Source: Mesorhizobium sp. ES1-4 (GTDB lineage: Bacteria; Pseudomonadota; Alphaproteobacteria; Rhizobiales; Rhizobiaceae). From it: a DNA stretch of 64,000 nt. Below are positions 8,373 to 16,753 of this stretch, one piece after another. The stretch lies in assembly GCF_020164745.1 (NCBI RefSeq), contig NZ_JAIUGV010000011.1, positions 1 through 64,000 on the forward strand. Reading direction: 5' to 3'. The stretch's first letter is position 1; every line of letters starts with the position of its first letter. Below the pieces are notes generated by a model that did no database searches, was not told the origin of the DNA, and saw only the letters and a list, made by a program, of their open reading frames with translations. The translations under genes and the position numbers were made by a program.

Positions 8373-8864
8373 ATGTCCGTTCAGCGCATCGTCACCGCCG
8401 CAGCATTCGCAGCCGGCGTCCTTGTCAGCAGCCAAGCACTCGCAAAAAGCGATTCGGATTTTCTGACCGACGCCATCAAAGGCGACAATTCCGAGATCGC
8501 CCTCGGGACGCTTGCGACGCAAAAGGGTGATAGTAGTGGCATCAAGAAGTTCGGCCGAACGTTGGCGAAGGATCATGCAAAGGCTAAGAAACAGGCTCTC
8601 TCGGTTGGCAAGAAGCTGGGTGTGTCTGACACGAGCGACCTCACCGACGAGGCAACCGCCGAGACGAAGAAGCTGAACGGTCTTTCGGGGACGGCTTTCG
8701 ATCAGGAGTTTGCCACCTACATGGTGTCCGACCACCAGAAGGACATCGCCGAGTTCCAGGACGAGGTGAAGACCGGCAGCGGCAAGGTCGCCAAGCTCGC
8801 CAGTAAGACCTTACCGACACTTGAGAAGCACCTGAAAATGGCCCAGGCGCTGGCAAAACCATGA
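8373..8864 (+). CDS. DUF4142 domain-containing exported protein
   Basis: The 163-residue protein starts with a signal peptide (residues 1-24, cleaved after SSQALA). The mature part has the DUF4142 ferritin-like helical pattern: DFLTDAIKGDNSEIALGTLA, then a SGIKKFGRTLAKDHAKAKK segment, FDQEFATYMVSDHQKDIAEF and a C-terminal LPTLEKHLKMAQAL helix. Periplasmic members are of unknown function; many are linked to stress response. The frame is open from 8160, but the ATG at 8373 has an AAAGG site and begins the signal peptide. The stop overlaps the ATG of the decayed cytochrome b561 gene (ATGA), suggesting they were once an operon. Confidence 0.8.
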   Translation: MSVQRIVTAAAFAAGVLVSSQALAKSDSDFLTDAIKGDNSEIALGTLATQKGDSSGIKKFGRTLAKDHAKAKKQALSVGKKLGVSDTSDLTDEATAETKKLNGLSGTAFDQEFATYMVSDHQKDIAEFQDEVKTGSGKVAKLASKTLPTLEKHLKMAQALAKP

Positions 8865-9217
8865 CGAGCCAATCCAGCGTCGAAAGTCGGACGATCGAGC
8901 TGGAATACTACGACCGGCCACTCTCTGGTTTCATTGGCTCTCCCGGCTGATGCACATCGTCTTGTACATATTGCTTGCGCAGAGAGCGTGTTGGGTTCTT
9001 GTTGCGGTGGGCCCAGGGAGAGGAGTTTACGTTCTTCGGGCTATTCACGATTCCTGCCCTGATGGCGCGGAATCGAGACTTCGCCCACACTCTTGAAGAG
9101 CTACACAACTATGTCGGATGGGCGATCGTGATATTGGCGGCGGGACACGCCATCGCGCTCGTTCACCACTACGTTTTGCGGGACAAGGTTCTCGGCAGGA
9201 TGTGGGCTCATCAGTAG
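8861..9217 (+). pseudogene. Decayed cytochrome b561-family gene
   Basis: The ATG at 8861 opens a frame reading to YYDRP, then closes at a stop. From 8917 a +1 frame gives ATLWFHWLSRLMHIVLYILL, and from 8975 the first frame resumes with GFLLRWAQGEE, FFGLFTIPAL and a C-terminal helix with the paired histidines of the family (GHAIALVHHYVLRDKVLGRM). Cytochrome b561 proteins are four-helix membrane haem proteins of about 180 residues; here helices 1-3 are fused or missing, so roughly 60-80 residues are deleted besides the frame changes. It follows the DUF4142 gene with a 4-base overlap. A working product is very unlikely. Confidence 0.7.
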
Positions 9218-9495
9218 CGGCTAAGGTATCCTGCGCACGCGGCCGCATGCATGACGCTTTCAATCGCCGCCAGTTCTGGCCCGCGCCACGGCGGCCGAAA
9301 GGACCTCCAGTCGGCGCCGGTACCGAAAAGCACCGGTCCCTTTCGTTTCGGAGCGCGGCCTAGGCCGTTTTGGGCTCAAGGCCACGTTGCCGCCATATTC
9401 CAATGGAACCGAGGATGCCGGTGATGCTGCGGTGAAGGCCGTGCGTTCATCCGAAACCGTATGGTGCTCGCGCGTTTGTGGCCGATGCGGACATG

Positions 9496-9521
9496 GTTGG
9501 CTGATTGTTAAGATTGCCAAC
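9496..9521 (+). promoter_or_regulatory. Inverted repeat upstream of ldtP
   Basis: GTTGGC (9496-9501) and GCCAAC (9516-9521) flank an AT-rich TGATTGTTAAGATT core, 60 bases before the chosen start of the L,D-transpeptidase. It is a candidate operator, possibly for LdtR. The rest of 9218-9580 holds only an imperfect hairpin at 9296-9345 (CGAAAGGACC/GGTCCCTTTCG) that might end transcription of the decayed gene. Confidence 0.4.
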
Positions 9522-9580
9522 TTTAGAGTGCGGGCAAGATCGCCCCTTGATTGAATGCTACAAGAATGTCTGGAACGTCC

Positions 9581-10834
9581 ATGAGAACCAGCCGCCGCTT
9601 TTTCCTTTCCGGAGCCTCCGCACTCGTCGCCGCCGCGATGGCCGGTCGTGCGAATGCGCAGGATGTGATCGGGGATATCCTGAAATCCTCGGCCCGGGGC
9701 AATTGGGACGACCAGTTCGATGCCCGCACCAGCGAACGCGGCAAGGTGGCCTCGACACTGCCGATCTTCAGCCTGCAGACGGTCGCCTTCACCGAGCAGG
9801 CGGTCGCCCAATATCAGAACATTGTCGGGCAGGGCGGCTGGACAGACGTTCCCGCGACCAAGAAGCTTCAACTGGGTGTCGACGATCCGGACGTGGTGCC
9901 GCTGCGCAAGCGTCTGATGATTGCAGGCGACCTGTCGCAGAGCGCCGGCATTTCGACGGCCTTCGATTCCTATGTCGACTCGGCGGTCAAGCGCTTCCAG
10001 CTGCGCCATGGCCTGCCGGCGGACGGCTCGATGGGCAAATACACCTATGCCGCGATGAACGTGTCGGCGCAAATCCGGCTCGGCCAGTTGCAGACCAATC
10101 TGCAGCGTCTGAAAGAGAAGGCCGGCACGCTCGGCAGCCGCTATGTGCTGGTCGACATTCCGGCGGCGCAGGTCGAGGCGGTCGAGAACGACCGTGTCGT
10201 GCTTCGCCACACCGCGATCGTCGGCAAGATCGATCGCCAGACGCCGATCGTCAATTCCAAGATCAACGAGATCATCGTCAATCCGTACTGGAACGCACCG
10301 GTCTCGATCGTGCGCAAGGACATCATTCCGCTGATGCGGAAGGACCCCGATTACCTTAAGAACAGCCATATCCGCCTGTTCGCGCCCGATGGCAGCGAAG
10401 TCGATCCGATGAACGTGGACTGGTCGACGGACGATGCCGCCAAGTACCGTTTCCGTCAGGATCCCGGGTCGGAAAACGCCATGGCGTCGGTCAAGATCAA
10501 TTTCCCGAGCCCAGATGGCGTCTATATGCACGACACGCCGCAGCAGAGCCTGTTCGGCAAGATGATGCGCTTCGATTCCTCGGGCTGCGTGCGCGTCCAG
10601 AACGTGCGCGATCTCGTCACCTGGATCCTGCGCGACACGCCCGGCTGGGATCGCCAGCATTTCGAGGCGGCCATCAAGACCGGCCAGAACACGCCGATCC
10701 AGGTCACCAACCCGGTGCCGGTGCATTTCCTCTATCTCTCGGCCTGGTCGACAGGACCCGGCGTCGTCCAGTTCCGCGACGACGTGTATGCCCTCGACGG
10801 CGCCAGCGAACTGCAGATGACGTCTTCGCTCTAA
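9581..10834 (+). CDS. ldtP: L,D-transpeptidase (YkuD) with peptidoglycan-binding domain, LdtP-like
   Basis: L,D-transpeptidases make 3-3 peptidoglycan cross-links or attach proteins to the wall, in the periplasm. The protein begins TSRRFFLSGASALVAA, a twin-arginine-like signal ending ANAQ. A peptidoglycan-binding module follows (AVKRFQLRHGLPADGSMG, about residues 140-160), then the YkuD domain with the catalytic HDTP...SSGCVRV motif (Cys near 340). The frame is open from a TTG at 9551; ATGs at 9566 and 9581 are the real choices, and 9581 has GGA seven bases upstream. It is the expected target of the nearby ldtR. The 417-residue length is normal for rhizobial members. A hairpin terminator follows. 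Confidence 0.88.
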   Translation: MRTSRRFFLSGASALVAAAMAGRANAQDVIGDILKSSARGNWDDQFDARTSERGKVASTLPIFSLQTVAFTEQAVAQYQNIVGQGGWTDVPATKKLQLGVDDPDVVPLRKRLMIAGDLSQSAGISTAFDSYVDSAVKRFQLRHGLPADGSMGKYTYAAMNVSAQIRLGQLQTNLQRLKEKAGTLGSRYVLVDIPAAQVEAVENDRVVLRHTAIVGKIDRQTPIVNSKINEIIVNPYWNAPVSIVRKDIIPLMRKDPDYLKNSHIRLFAPDGSEVDPMNVDWSTDDAAKYRFRQDPGSENAMASVKINFPSPDGVYMHDTPQQSLFGKMMRFDSSGCVRVQNVRDLVTWILRDTPGWDRQHFEAAIKTGQNTPIQVTNPVPVHFLYLSAWSTGPGVVQFRDDVYALDGASELQMTSSL

Positions 10835-10857
10835 CGATCTGATATTCCTGCGGAAAA

Positions 10858-10879
10858 GCCGCCTTCGAGGCGGCCTTTT
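10858..10879 (+). terminator. Rho-independent terminator after ldtP
   Basis: GCCGCCT (10858-10864), loop TCG, AGGCGGC (10868-10874), then CTTTT; AAAA precedes the stem, so it could work in both directions. Confidence 0.85.
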
Positions 10880-11158
10880 CGTCACGGGTGCATGAGATCA
10901 GCGGCGGTTCTCACCGCTTGCGTGCGGTTGTCGGCGCCGGGCTTGCGCCTGGCATTATCGACATCAACTCTTGTATTCCATGCTAGCCCTCGGGGCGTGC
11001 AACACCGTTCACCCGGTGCTCCCAGGCAGCCGTGCGCTGAGGCCGTGTGCCGGCCGCTGCGGATTGAGCCAGGGCTGCCGCCATTCTCCACTCCCTTGGA
11101 CCGGCTGGACGAAGCTCCGGCGATTGCGCATGGTCGGCGAAGCAGCCGGAATCGTGCC
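10880..11158. other. Intergenic stretch without a clear gene
   Basis: An open frame on the plus strand covers this stretch (from 10892) and runs into the antiporter, but its first 89 codons have no transporter character, so I treat it as non-coding leader. No convincing promoter, repeat or RNA was seen. Confidence 0.5.
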
Positions 11159-12799
11159 ATGGTCGTCGCCATCTTCATTCTCGTCGTGCTGGTCTTCGTG
11201 GCGCTGTCCGGCGCGCTCGTCCGGCTGGTTCGCGTGCCGCTGCCGGTGCTGCAGATCGCCATCGGCGCGGCCTTGGCCTGGCCAGCCAGCGGCCTGCATC
11301 TCAAGATCGATCCGGAACTTTTCCTGCTGGTGTTCATCCCACCGCTTTTGTTCGGGGACGCCTTCGCGGCGCCCAAACGCGAACTCGTCGCCTTGCGCGG
11401 ACCCATACTCGATCTTGCCATCGGGCTCGTCTTCTTCACCATTGTCGGATTCGGCTATGCCTTGCACTGGCTGGTGCCCAGCATTCCGCTCGTCGTCGCT
11501 TTCGCGTTGGCCGCCGTGCTGTCGCCGACCGACGCCGTGGCGGTGTCCTCGATCGTCGACAGGAATGTGGTTCCGGCCCGGCTGATGCACATACTGGAGG
11601 GCGAGTCGCTGCTCAACGACGCGTCAGGCCTGGTCATGTTCCGCTTCGCGGTGGCGGCGGCATTGACCGGCAGCTTCTCGCTCACTGGAGCCTCGCTCAG
11701 CTTCCTCTACGCCGTCGCCGCTGGCATGCTGGCCGGTGTCGCGGCCCTGTTCATCGCCGCCAAGGCGCTGCAACTGCTCAACCGCATTGGCGGCGTGCCG
11801 GCCGAGGCGCAGGTGCTCATCACGATCCTGCTGCCCTTCGTCGCCTATCTCGGCGCCGAGCACTTCGGGGCCTCGGGTGTCCTGGCGGCGGTCACCGCCG
11901 GTCTGTTGACCGGAACTACCGGTATAGTCCGCTTCCTCGGCGTGTCGGCGCGCATGCAGACCCTGTCGCTTTGGGCGACGCTCACTTTCGTCTTCAATGG
12001 GGCTCTGTTCATTCTGCTGGGCCTGCAGCTTCCCGACATCATCCGCAACGTCCCACCGGAATTGTCCAGCCGGCATTGGCTGATCGAGCCGGTGGCGACG
12101 GTGGTGATCCTGACGCTCTGCCTGATCGGGCTGCGCTTCCTGTGGATCTGGGTCGGCGACATTGGCCAGGCGGTCGCAGCGCGTCTCAGCAAGCGCGAGG
12201 CTGAACCGTTCGGATTTCGCATCCGGCTCGCCGGATCGGTGGCTGGCGTGCGTGGCGCCATCACACTGGCGGGCATCCTGTCCCTGCCGCTGGTTTTGCA
12301 GGACGGTTCGCCTTTTCCGGCACGCGATGTGGTGATCTTCCTTGCCGCCGGCGTCATCATCTGCTCGCTCCTCATTGCCAGCCTTGCCTTGCCCGGGATA
12401 GCGCGGGGGCTGGTCGAGCCAGGCGAGGATCCCGCGGCTGCGGAGGAGCGCCGGGCGCGTGTCGGCGCCGCCAATGCGGCGATCGCCAGGATCGAGAGCA
12501 TCGTCAACGAAACAGGCGAGGGCGACGCGGTCGACGCCCGGCTGGTTGTCGCGGACAGCATCGTGGCAGGTTACCGTAGACGCATCGCAGCCTCGGACGA
12601 AGCCGACGACGCCCGGGCCGAGGCTCGCGAGGCCGGCAGGCTGGAGCTGGAACTCAGGGCGGCGGGCATCGAAGCCGAGCGCGCCGCGCTACGCGACATG
12701 TTCCGCGGCGGGGAGATCAACGATCACACGCTGCGCGCCCTGCTTTCCGAAATCACCTTGACCGAAGCCTTGCTGAACCAGCGGCGGGAGAGGAAATAG
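11159..12799 (+). CDS. Na+/H+ antiporter of the CPA1 (NhaP/YjcE) family
   Basis: CPA1 antiporters exchange cytoplasmic Na+ or K+ for H+ across the inner membrane. The 546-residue protein has about 12 hydrophobic segments in residues 1-420, the SPTDAVAVSSI motif (about residue 123) and the conserved GESLLNDASGL containing the ion-binding Asn-Asp pair (about 147). A cytoplasmic C-terminal tail of about 120 residues is charged and helical (EERRARVGAANAAIARIE). The ATG at 11159 places the first helix at the N-terminus; upstream sequence in the same frame looks non-coding. Ion specificity cannot be read from sequence. Confidence 0.88.
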   Translation: MVVAIFILVVLVFVALSGALVRLVRVPLPVLQIAIGAALAWPASGLHLKIDPELFLLVFIPPLLFGDAFAAPKRELVALRGPILDLAIGLVFFTIVGFGYALHWLVPSIPLVVAFALAAVLSPTDAVAVSSIVDRNVVPARLMHILEGESLLNDASGLVMFRFAVAAALTGSFSLTGASLSFLYAVAAGMLAGVAALFIAAKALQLLNRIGGVPAEAQVLITILLPFVAYLGAEHFGASGVLAAVTAGLLTGTTGIVRFLGVSARMQTLSLWATLTFVFNGALFILLGLQLPDIIRNVPPELSSRHWLIEPVATVVILTLCLIGLRFLWIWVGDIGQAVAARLSKREAEPFGFRIRLAGSVAGVRGAITLAGILSLPLVLQDGSPFPARDVVIFLAAGVIICSLLIASLALPGIARGLVEPGEDPAAAEERRARVGAANAAIARIESIVNETGEGDAVDARLVVADSIVAGYRRRIAASDEADDARAEAREAGRLELELRAAGIEAERAALRDMFRGGEINDHTLRALLSEITLTEALLNQRRERK

Positions 12800-12977
12800 C
12801 GGTCCGCCCGAGCCTTTGCCGCAAACCGGCCAGCAAATTTCGCGCCGCAAACGTGGCGAGCCCCAAACAACTGTGTTAATGGCCCGGCAAACGCAAAGCA
12901 TGTCGCCCAGAACGTTCAGTGGTTTGGGACGACGGCATGCACGAATTTGCCCTTCCAACCCTAGGGGAACTCAGGCC

Positions 12978-14291
12978 ATGGCAACAGCAGCGGCGGCGTC
13001 CAACAAATTCGAATCCTTCTTCGAAACCACTTTGGAAGATGCCGATCCGGAGATTTTCGGCGCCATCCGCAACGAACTCGGTCGCCAGCGCCACGAGATC
13101 GAACTGATCGCCTCTGAAAACATCGTCTCGCGCGCCGTGCTTGAGGCGCAGGGGTCGATCATGACCAACAAATATGCCGAGGGCTATCCGGGCAAGCGCT
13201 ACTATGGCGGCTGCCAGTTCGTCGACGTGGCCGAGGAACTGGCAATCGAGCGTGCCAAAAAACTCTTCGGCTGCAACTTCGCCAACGTCCAGCCGAATTC
13301 CGGCAGCCAGATGAACCAGGCGGTGTTCCTGGCTCTGCTGCAGCCCGGCGACACCTTCATGGGCCTCGATCTCAATTCAGGTGGCCATCTCACCCATGGC
13401 TCGCCGGTCAACATGAGCGGCAAGTGGTTCAAGGTTGTCTCCTATGGCGTGCGCAAGGACGACCATCTGCTCGACATGGACGCCATCGAGAAGACCGCGC
13501 ACGAGACCAAGCCGAAGCTGATCCTGGCCGGCGGCACCGCCTATTCGCGCATCTGGGACTGGAAGCGTTTTCGCGAGATCGCCGATGCGGTCGGTGCCTA
13601 TCTGATGGTCGACATGGCGCACATCGCAGGCCTCGTCGCAGGCGGTGTGCATCCCTCGCCCCTGCCGCACGCCCATGTGGTGACGACCACCACGCACAAA
13701 TCGCTGCGCGGCCCTCGCGGCGGCATGATCGTGTGCAATGACGAGGATATCGCCAAGAAGATGAATTCGGCGGTGTTCCCCGGCCTTCAGGGCGGCCCGC
13801 TGATGCATGTCATCGCTGCCAAGGCGGTGGCCTTCGGCGAGGCGCTGAAGCCTAGCTTCAAGGTCTATGCCGAAAGCGTCGCCGCCAACGCCAAGGCGCT
13901 CGCTTCCAGCCTCAAGGAAACCGGCCTCGACATCGTTTCCGGCGGCACCGACAACCACCTGATGCTGGTCGACCTCAGGCCCAAGAACGCCACCGGCAAG
14001 CGCGCCGAGGCGGCGCTTGGCCGCGCCAACATCACCTGCAACAAGAACGGCATCCCCTTCGACCCGGAAAAGCCCTTCGTCACTTCGGGCGTGCGGCTCG
14101 GTACACCCGCCGGCACGACGCGCGGCTTCGGCCAGGCCGAATTCCGTGAGATCGGCAAGCTGATCGCCGAGGTGCTGGACGGGCTCAAGGTCGCCAATTC
14201 CGACGAAGGCAATGCCGCGGTCGAGGCTGCGGTCAAGGCCAAGGTCGTGGCGCTGACCGACCGCTTCCCGCTCTATCCATATCTCGGTTGA
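12978..14291 (+). CDS. glyA: Serine hydroxymethyltransferase
   Basis: GlyA interconverts serine and glycine using tetrahydrofolate and pyridoxal phosphate, feeding one-carbon metabolism. The 437-residue protein has the family blocks IELIASENIVSRAV, YAEGYPGKRYYGGC, the PLP-lysine motif VVTTTTHKSLRGPRGG (Lys near residue 240) and GTPAGTTRGF. The frame is open from 12816 but the ATG at 12978 begins a typical SHMT N-terminus and is preceded by AGGGGAACTCAGG. In alphaproteobacteria glyA usually precedes nrdR and the rib genes, as here, with one exported protein between. The end of the gene is partly duplicated just downstream. Confidence 0.97.
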   Translation: MATAAAASNKFESFFETTLEDADPEIFGAIRNELGRQRHEIELIASENIVSRAVLEAQGSIMTNKYAEGYPGKRYYGGCQFVDVAEELAIERAKKLFGCNFANVQPNSGSQMNQAVFLALLQPGDTFMGLDLNSGGHLTHGSPVNMSGKWFKVVSYGVRKDDHLLDMDAIEKTAHETKPKLILAGGTAYSRIWDWKRFREIADAVGAYLMVDMAHIAGLVAGGVHPSPLPHAHVVTTTTHKSLRGPRGGMIVCNDEDIAKKMNSAVFPGLQGGPLMHVIAAKAVAFGEALKPSFKVYAESVAANAKALASSLKETGLDIVSGGTDNHLMLVDLRPKNATGKRAEAALGRANITCNKNGIPFDPEKPFVTSGVRLGTPAGTTRGFGQAEFREIGKLIAEVLDGLKVANSDEGNAAVEAAVKAKVVALTDRFPLYPYLG

Positions 14292-14313
14292 CCATCCCTA
14301 TCTCGGTTGACCA
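14280..14313 (+). repeat. Tandem duplication of the glyA 3' end
   Basis: TATCTCGGTTGACCA occurs at 14280-14294, spanning the last codons and stop of glyA, and again at 14299-14313, a 19-base period. The second copy lies after the stop, so the protein is unaffected. It looks like a small slippage event. Confidence 0.85.
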
Positions 14314-14345
14314 GACGCAAAGCGTCATCTTTTATCCACCGGCGG

Positions 14346-14371
14346 TGCGTCACCCCTAATCGGGTGACGCA
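14346..14371. terminator. Perfect 10-bp hairpin after glyA
   Basis: TGCGTCACCC (14346-14355) and GGGTGACGCA (14362-14371) pair perfectly around CTAATC-type loop bases. It may end glyA transcription, though there is no T-run, or serve as an operator: the ribosome-binding site of the next gene starts only about seven bases later. Confidence 0.6.
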
Positions 14372-14383
14372 TGAACTGGAGAA

Positions 14384-14968
14384 ATGATGATGCGCAATTT
14401 TTGTCTTGCCTGGCTCGCCGCCTTCGGCTGGCTGACCGTTTGCGGGCCTGTTTTGGCGCAGACGCAGCCCGCTCCCGACATGCCGGCCACCAGCACGTTC
14501 GGCCGCTGGACAACCATGGTCGATACGCTCGACACCGGCCAGGATGCGCACAAGACCTGCGCCGCTTCCACGGCCTTCTTCGACGCGGGTGGCAATTCGG
14601 GCACGTTGACATTGTCGATCTCGACCGGCGATGCGCTGCCACCCGATGCCTATCCGACCGTCTTGATCACCATCGACAACCGGACCCTGCCGACCGACAA
14701 GAAGATCGCGGCTGTTTTCGGCGATCCCGGCGTCAAGGTTTCCGCGACGGTTTACGCCAACGATGCCGTGAATGGCCGCCCCAGCTGGACGATCGACAAC
14801 CAGGCCAAGACAAGTCTCGCGCTGCTGCGGGCCATGCGAAAAGTCATCTCGCTCGATGTCACGTTCGGCAAGCAGACTATAGCCAGCATTCCGATGGACG
14901 GTTTCACGAAGGCCTATCGCAACCTCGGCGCAGCTTGCGGCTTCCCAACCAAGGACGTTGCACCTTGA
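14384..14968 (+). CDS. Exported protein of unknown function (possible IalB-like fold)
   Basis: The 194-residue product has a clear signal peptide (residues 1-25, ending VLAQ). Three ATGs in a row open it at 14384, 14387 and 14390; GGAG at 14378-14381 fits the second or third best. The mature part has two cysteines (in KTCAAST and GAACGF) that may form a disulphide. Its layout, with a substrate-like middle and a C-terminal ALLRAMRKVISLDVTF...MDGFTKAYRNL segment, recalls invasion-associated locus B (IalB) proteins, whose function is unknown. I would not assign a role. Confidence 0.6.
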   Translation: MMMRNFCLAWLAAFGWLTVCGPVLAQTQPAPDMPATSTFGRWTTMVDTLDTGQDAHKTCAASTAFFDAGGNSGTLTLSISTGDALPPDAYPTVLITIDNRTLPTDKKIAAVFGDPGVKVSATVYANDAVNGRPSWTIDNQAKTSLALLRAMRKVISLDVTFGKQTIASIPMDGFTKAYRNLGAACGFPTKDVAP

Positions 14969-15128
14969 TGGCCTGGCTTGAGCAACGGCTTGCCGCGCTG
15001 GCAATCTCCCTCGCGCCTCGCTATCTCTGAGGCACGGCAGGCCCGTCGAAGAACCGGAACTGCTTCAATCCATATCGGAAAGGCTCTAAGCCTTTTACCT
15101 CACCAGATTCGCGAACCCAAGGCTCTCC

Positions 15129-15608
15129 ATGCGCTGTCCCTATTGCCAGTCCGAAGATACGCAGGTGAAGGATTCGCGCCCCGCCGAGGACGGCGCGGCA
15201 ATCCGCAGGCGGCGCGTCTGTCCCGATTGCGGCGGCCGCTTCACCACCTTCGAGCGCGTGCAGTTGCGCGACCTGGTCGTGGTCAAGAAGTCGGGACGAA
15301 AAGTGCCGTTCGACCGCGACAAGCTGCTGCGCTCGGTCGAGATCGCCTTGCGCAAGCGCAATGTCGACCCCGAACGCATTGACCGCGCGGTGACCGGCAT
15401 CGTTCGCCAGCTCGAAAGTTCCGGCGAAACGGAAGTGGCTTCCGGTGATGTCGGCCGGCTGGTCATGGACGCGCTGAAGTCGCTCGACGACGTCGCCTAT
15501 GTGCGCTTCGCCTCGGTCTATCGCAATTTCCGTGAGGCCAAGGATTTCCACGAACTGCTTGGAGAGTTGAAGGGGGACGAGGAAAAGAGCGAAGAGGACG
15601 CCGGCTGA
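15129..15608 (+). CDS. nrdR: Transcriptional repressor NrdR
   Basis: NrdR senses ATP and dATP and represses ribonucleotide reductase genes. The 159-residue protein shows the N-terminal zinc ribbon (MRCPYCQSEDTQVKDSRP then CPDCGGRFTTFE, four cysteines in residues 3-34) and the ATP-cone region (VVVKKSGRKVPFDRDKL, about 50-66). Length and order are standard. It is followed after two bases by ribD, the usual nrdR-rib arrangement. I saw no nearby nrd gene or obvious NrdR-box pair, so its targets are elsewhere. Confidence 0.97.
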   Translation: MRCPYCQSEDTQVKDSRPAEDGAAIRRRRVCPDCGGRFTTFERVQLRDLVVVKKSGRKVPFDRDKLLRSVEIALRKRNVDPERIDRAVTGIVRQLESSGETEVASGDVGRLVMDALKSLDDVAYVRFASVYRNFREAKDFHELLGELKGDEEKSEEDAG

Positions 15609-15610
15609 GC

Positions 15611-16747
15611 ATGGCAGCACCGCAACACAGTGAGGCCGGACAAGCGGCCCTTGACGGCCGTTTCATGGCGGCGGCCTTGCGGCTCTCGCGCAAGCACGCC
15701 GGTCGCACCGCGACCAATCCATCCGTCGGCACGATCATCGTGCGTGACGACGGCGCAGGCCCGATGATCGTCGGCACCGGCGTCACCGCGATTGGTGGCC
15801 GGCCGCACGCCGAGACCGAGGCGCTGGCGGAGGCCGCCGGTCTCGCGCGCGGCGCCACCGCCTATGTCACGCTCGAGCCTTGCGCCCATCATGGCCGCAC
15901 GCCGCCTTGCGCCAACGCGCTGGTCAACGCCGGCATCGCGCGCGTCGTGGGTGCGGCCAGCGACCCCGACCCGCGGGTCTCCGGCAAGGGTTATGCCATC
16001 CTACGCGACGCCGGTGTCGAAGTGGTGGAAAAGGTACTGACCACCGAAGCCGCCGAACAGATGGCGGGCTATTTGATTCGCTCTCTGAGAAAGCGCCCGG
16101 AAGTGATTCTGAAGCTTGCGCTTTCCAGTGACGGCAAGATCGGCAGGGAAGGCGCGGGCCAGGTTGCGATAACAGGCGACGTGGCGCGCCGCGAAGTTTA
16201 CCTGATGCGCGCCGAGGCGGACGCCGTTCTGGTCGGCATCGGCACGGCGCTGGAAGATGATCCGGCGCTGACGGTGCGTTTGCCCGGACTGGAGAACCGT
16301 TCGCCCGCACGCATCGTGCTCGACCGCCAGATCAGGCTGCCGGAAGGCTCGAAGCTGGTGTCGGGCGTCGATCGCGTACCGCTATATGTCGCGGCTTGCC
16401 TGGAGGCCGATCCGCAGCGCCGGGCGGCGCTTGAGCGCGCCGGCGTGCGCTTTATCGGCACCGAGACGCACGATGGCGGCGTGGCGTTGCCCGAACTGCT
16501 TGAGGATCTGGCGGCGCTCGGCATGGCAAGCGTGCTGGTCGAGGGCGGTGCCAAGGTGGCGAGCGCCTTCCTGGCCGACGGGCTGGTCGACCGCATCGTG
16601 CTGTTCCAGGGGCCGGAAGCGATCGGCGGTGACGGCATTGCATCGCCCGTCGACTCTGACCATATCCCGGCAGGGTTTCGCAAGCTGCGCGAAATGCGGT
16701 TCGGCGAAGACGGCTACGCCGAATGGATCAGGGATTTGCAGGGATAG
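15611..16747 (+). CDS. ribD: Bifunctional riboflavin deaminase/reductase RibD
   Basis: RibD deaminates the pyrimidine intermediate of riboflavin synthesis and then reduces its ribose. The 378-residue protein has the N-terminal deaminase zinc site (GRPHAETEAL and EPCAHHGRTPPCANAL, within residues 55-105) and a C-terminal NADPH reductase domain (LVEGGAKVASAFLADGLVDRI near residue 300). A start two bases after the nrdR stop suggests one transcript. No FMN riboswitch is seen upstream of this rib cluster. Confidence 0.96.
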   Translation: MAAPQHSEAGQAALDGRFMAAALRLSRKHAGRTATNPSVGTIIVRDDGAGPMIVGTGVTAIGGRPHAETEALAEAAGLARGATAYVTLEPCAHHGRTPPCANALVNAGIARVVGAASDPDPRVSGKGYAILRDAGVEVVEKVLTTEAAEQMAGYLIRSLRKRPEVILKLALSSDGKIGREGAGQVAITGDVARREVYLMRAEADAVLVGIGTALEDDPALTVRLPGLENRSPARIVLDRQIRLPEGSKLVSGVDRVPLYVAACLEADPQRRAALERAGVRFIGTETHDGGVALPELLEDLAALGMASVLVEGGAKVASAFLADGLVDRIVLFQGPEAIGGDGIASPVDSDHIPAGFRKLREMRFGEDGYAEWIRDLQG

Positions 16748-16753
16748 CGATCG

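Noticed and set aside
9260..10885. Minus-strand 541-residue ORF
   Set aside because: It is Arg/His-rich, antisense to the L,D-transpeptidase gene, and has no family features. It is a shadow frame of GC-rich codon use.
10892..11158. Antiporter start at 10892
   Set aside because: The first 89 codons are Arg/Pro-rich without membrane character; the first transmembrane helix starts at 11159.
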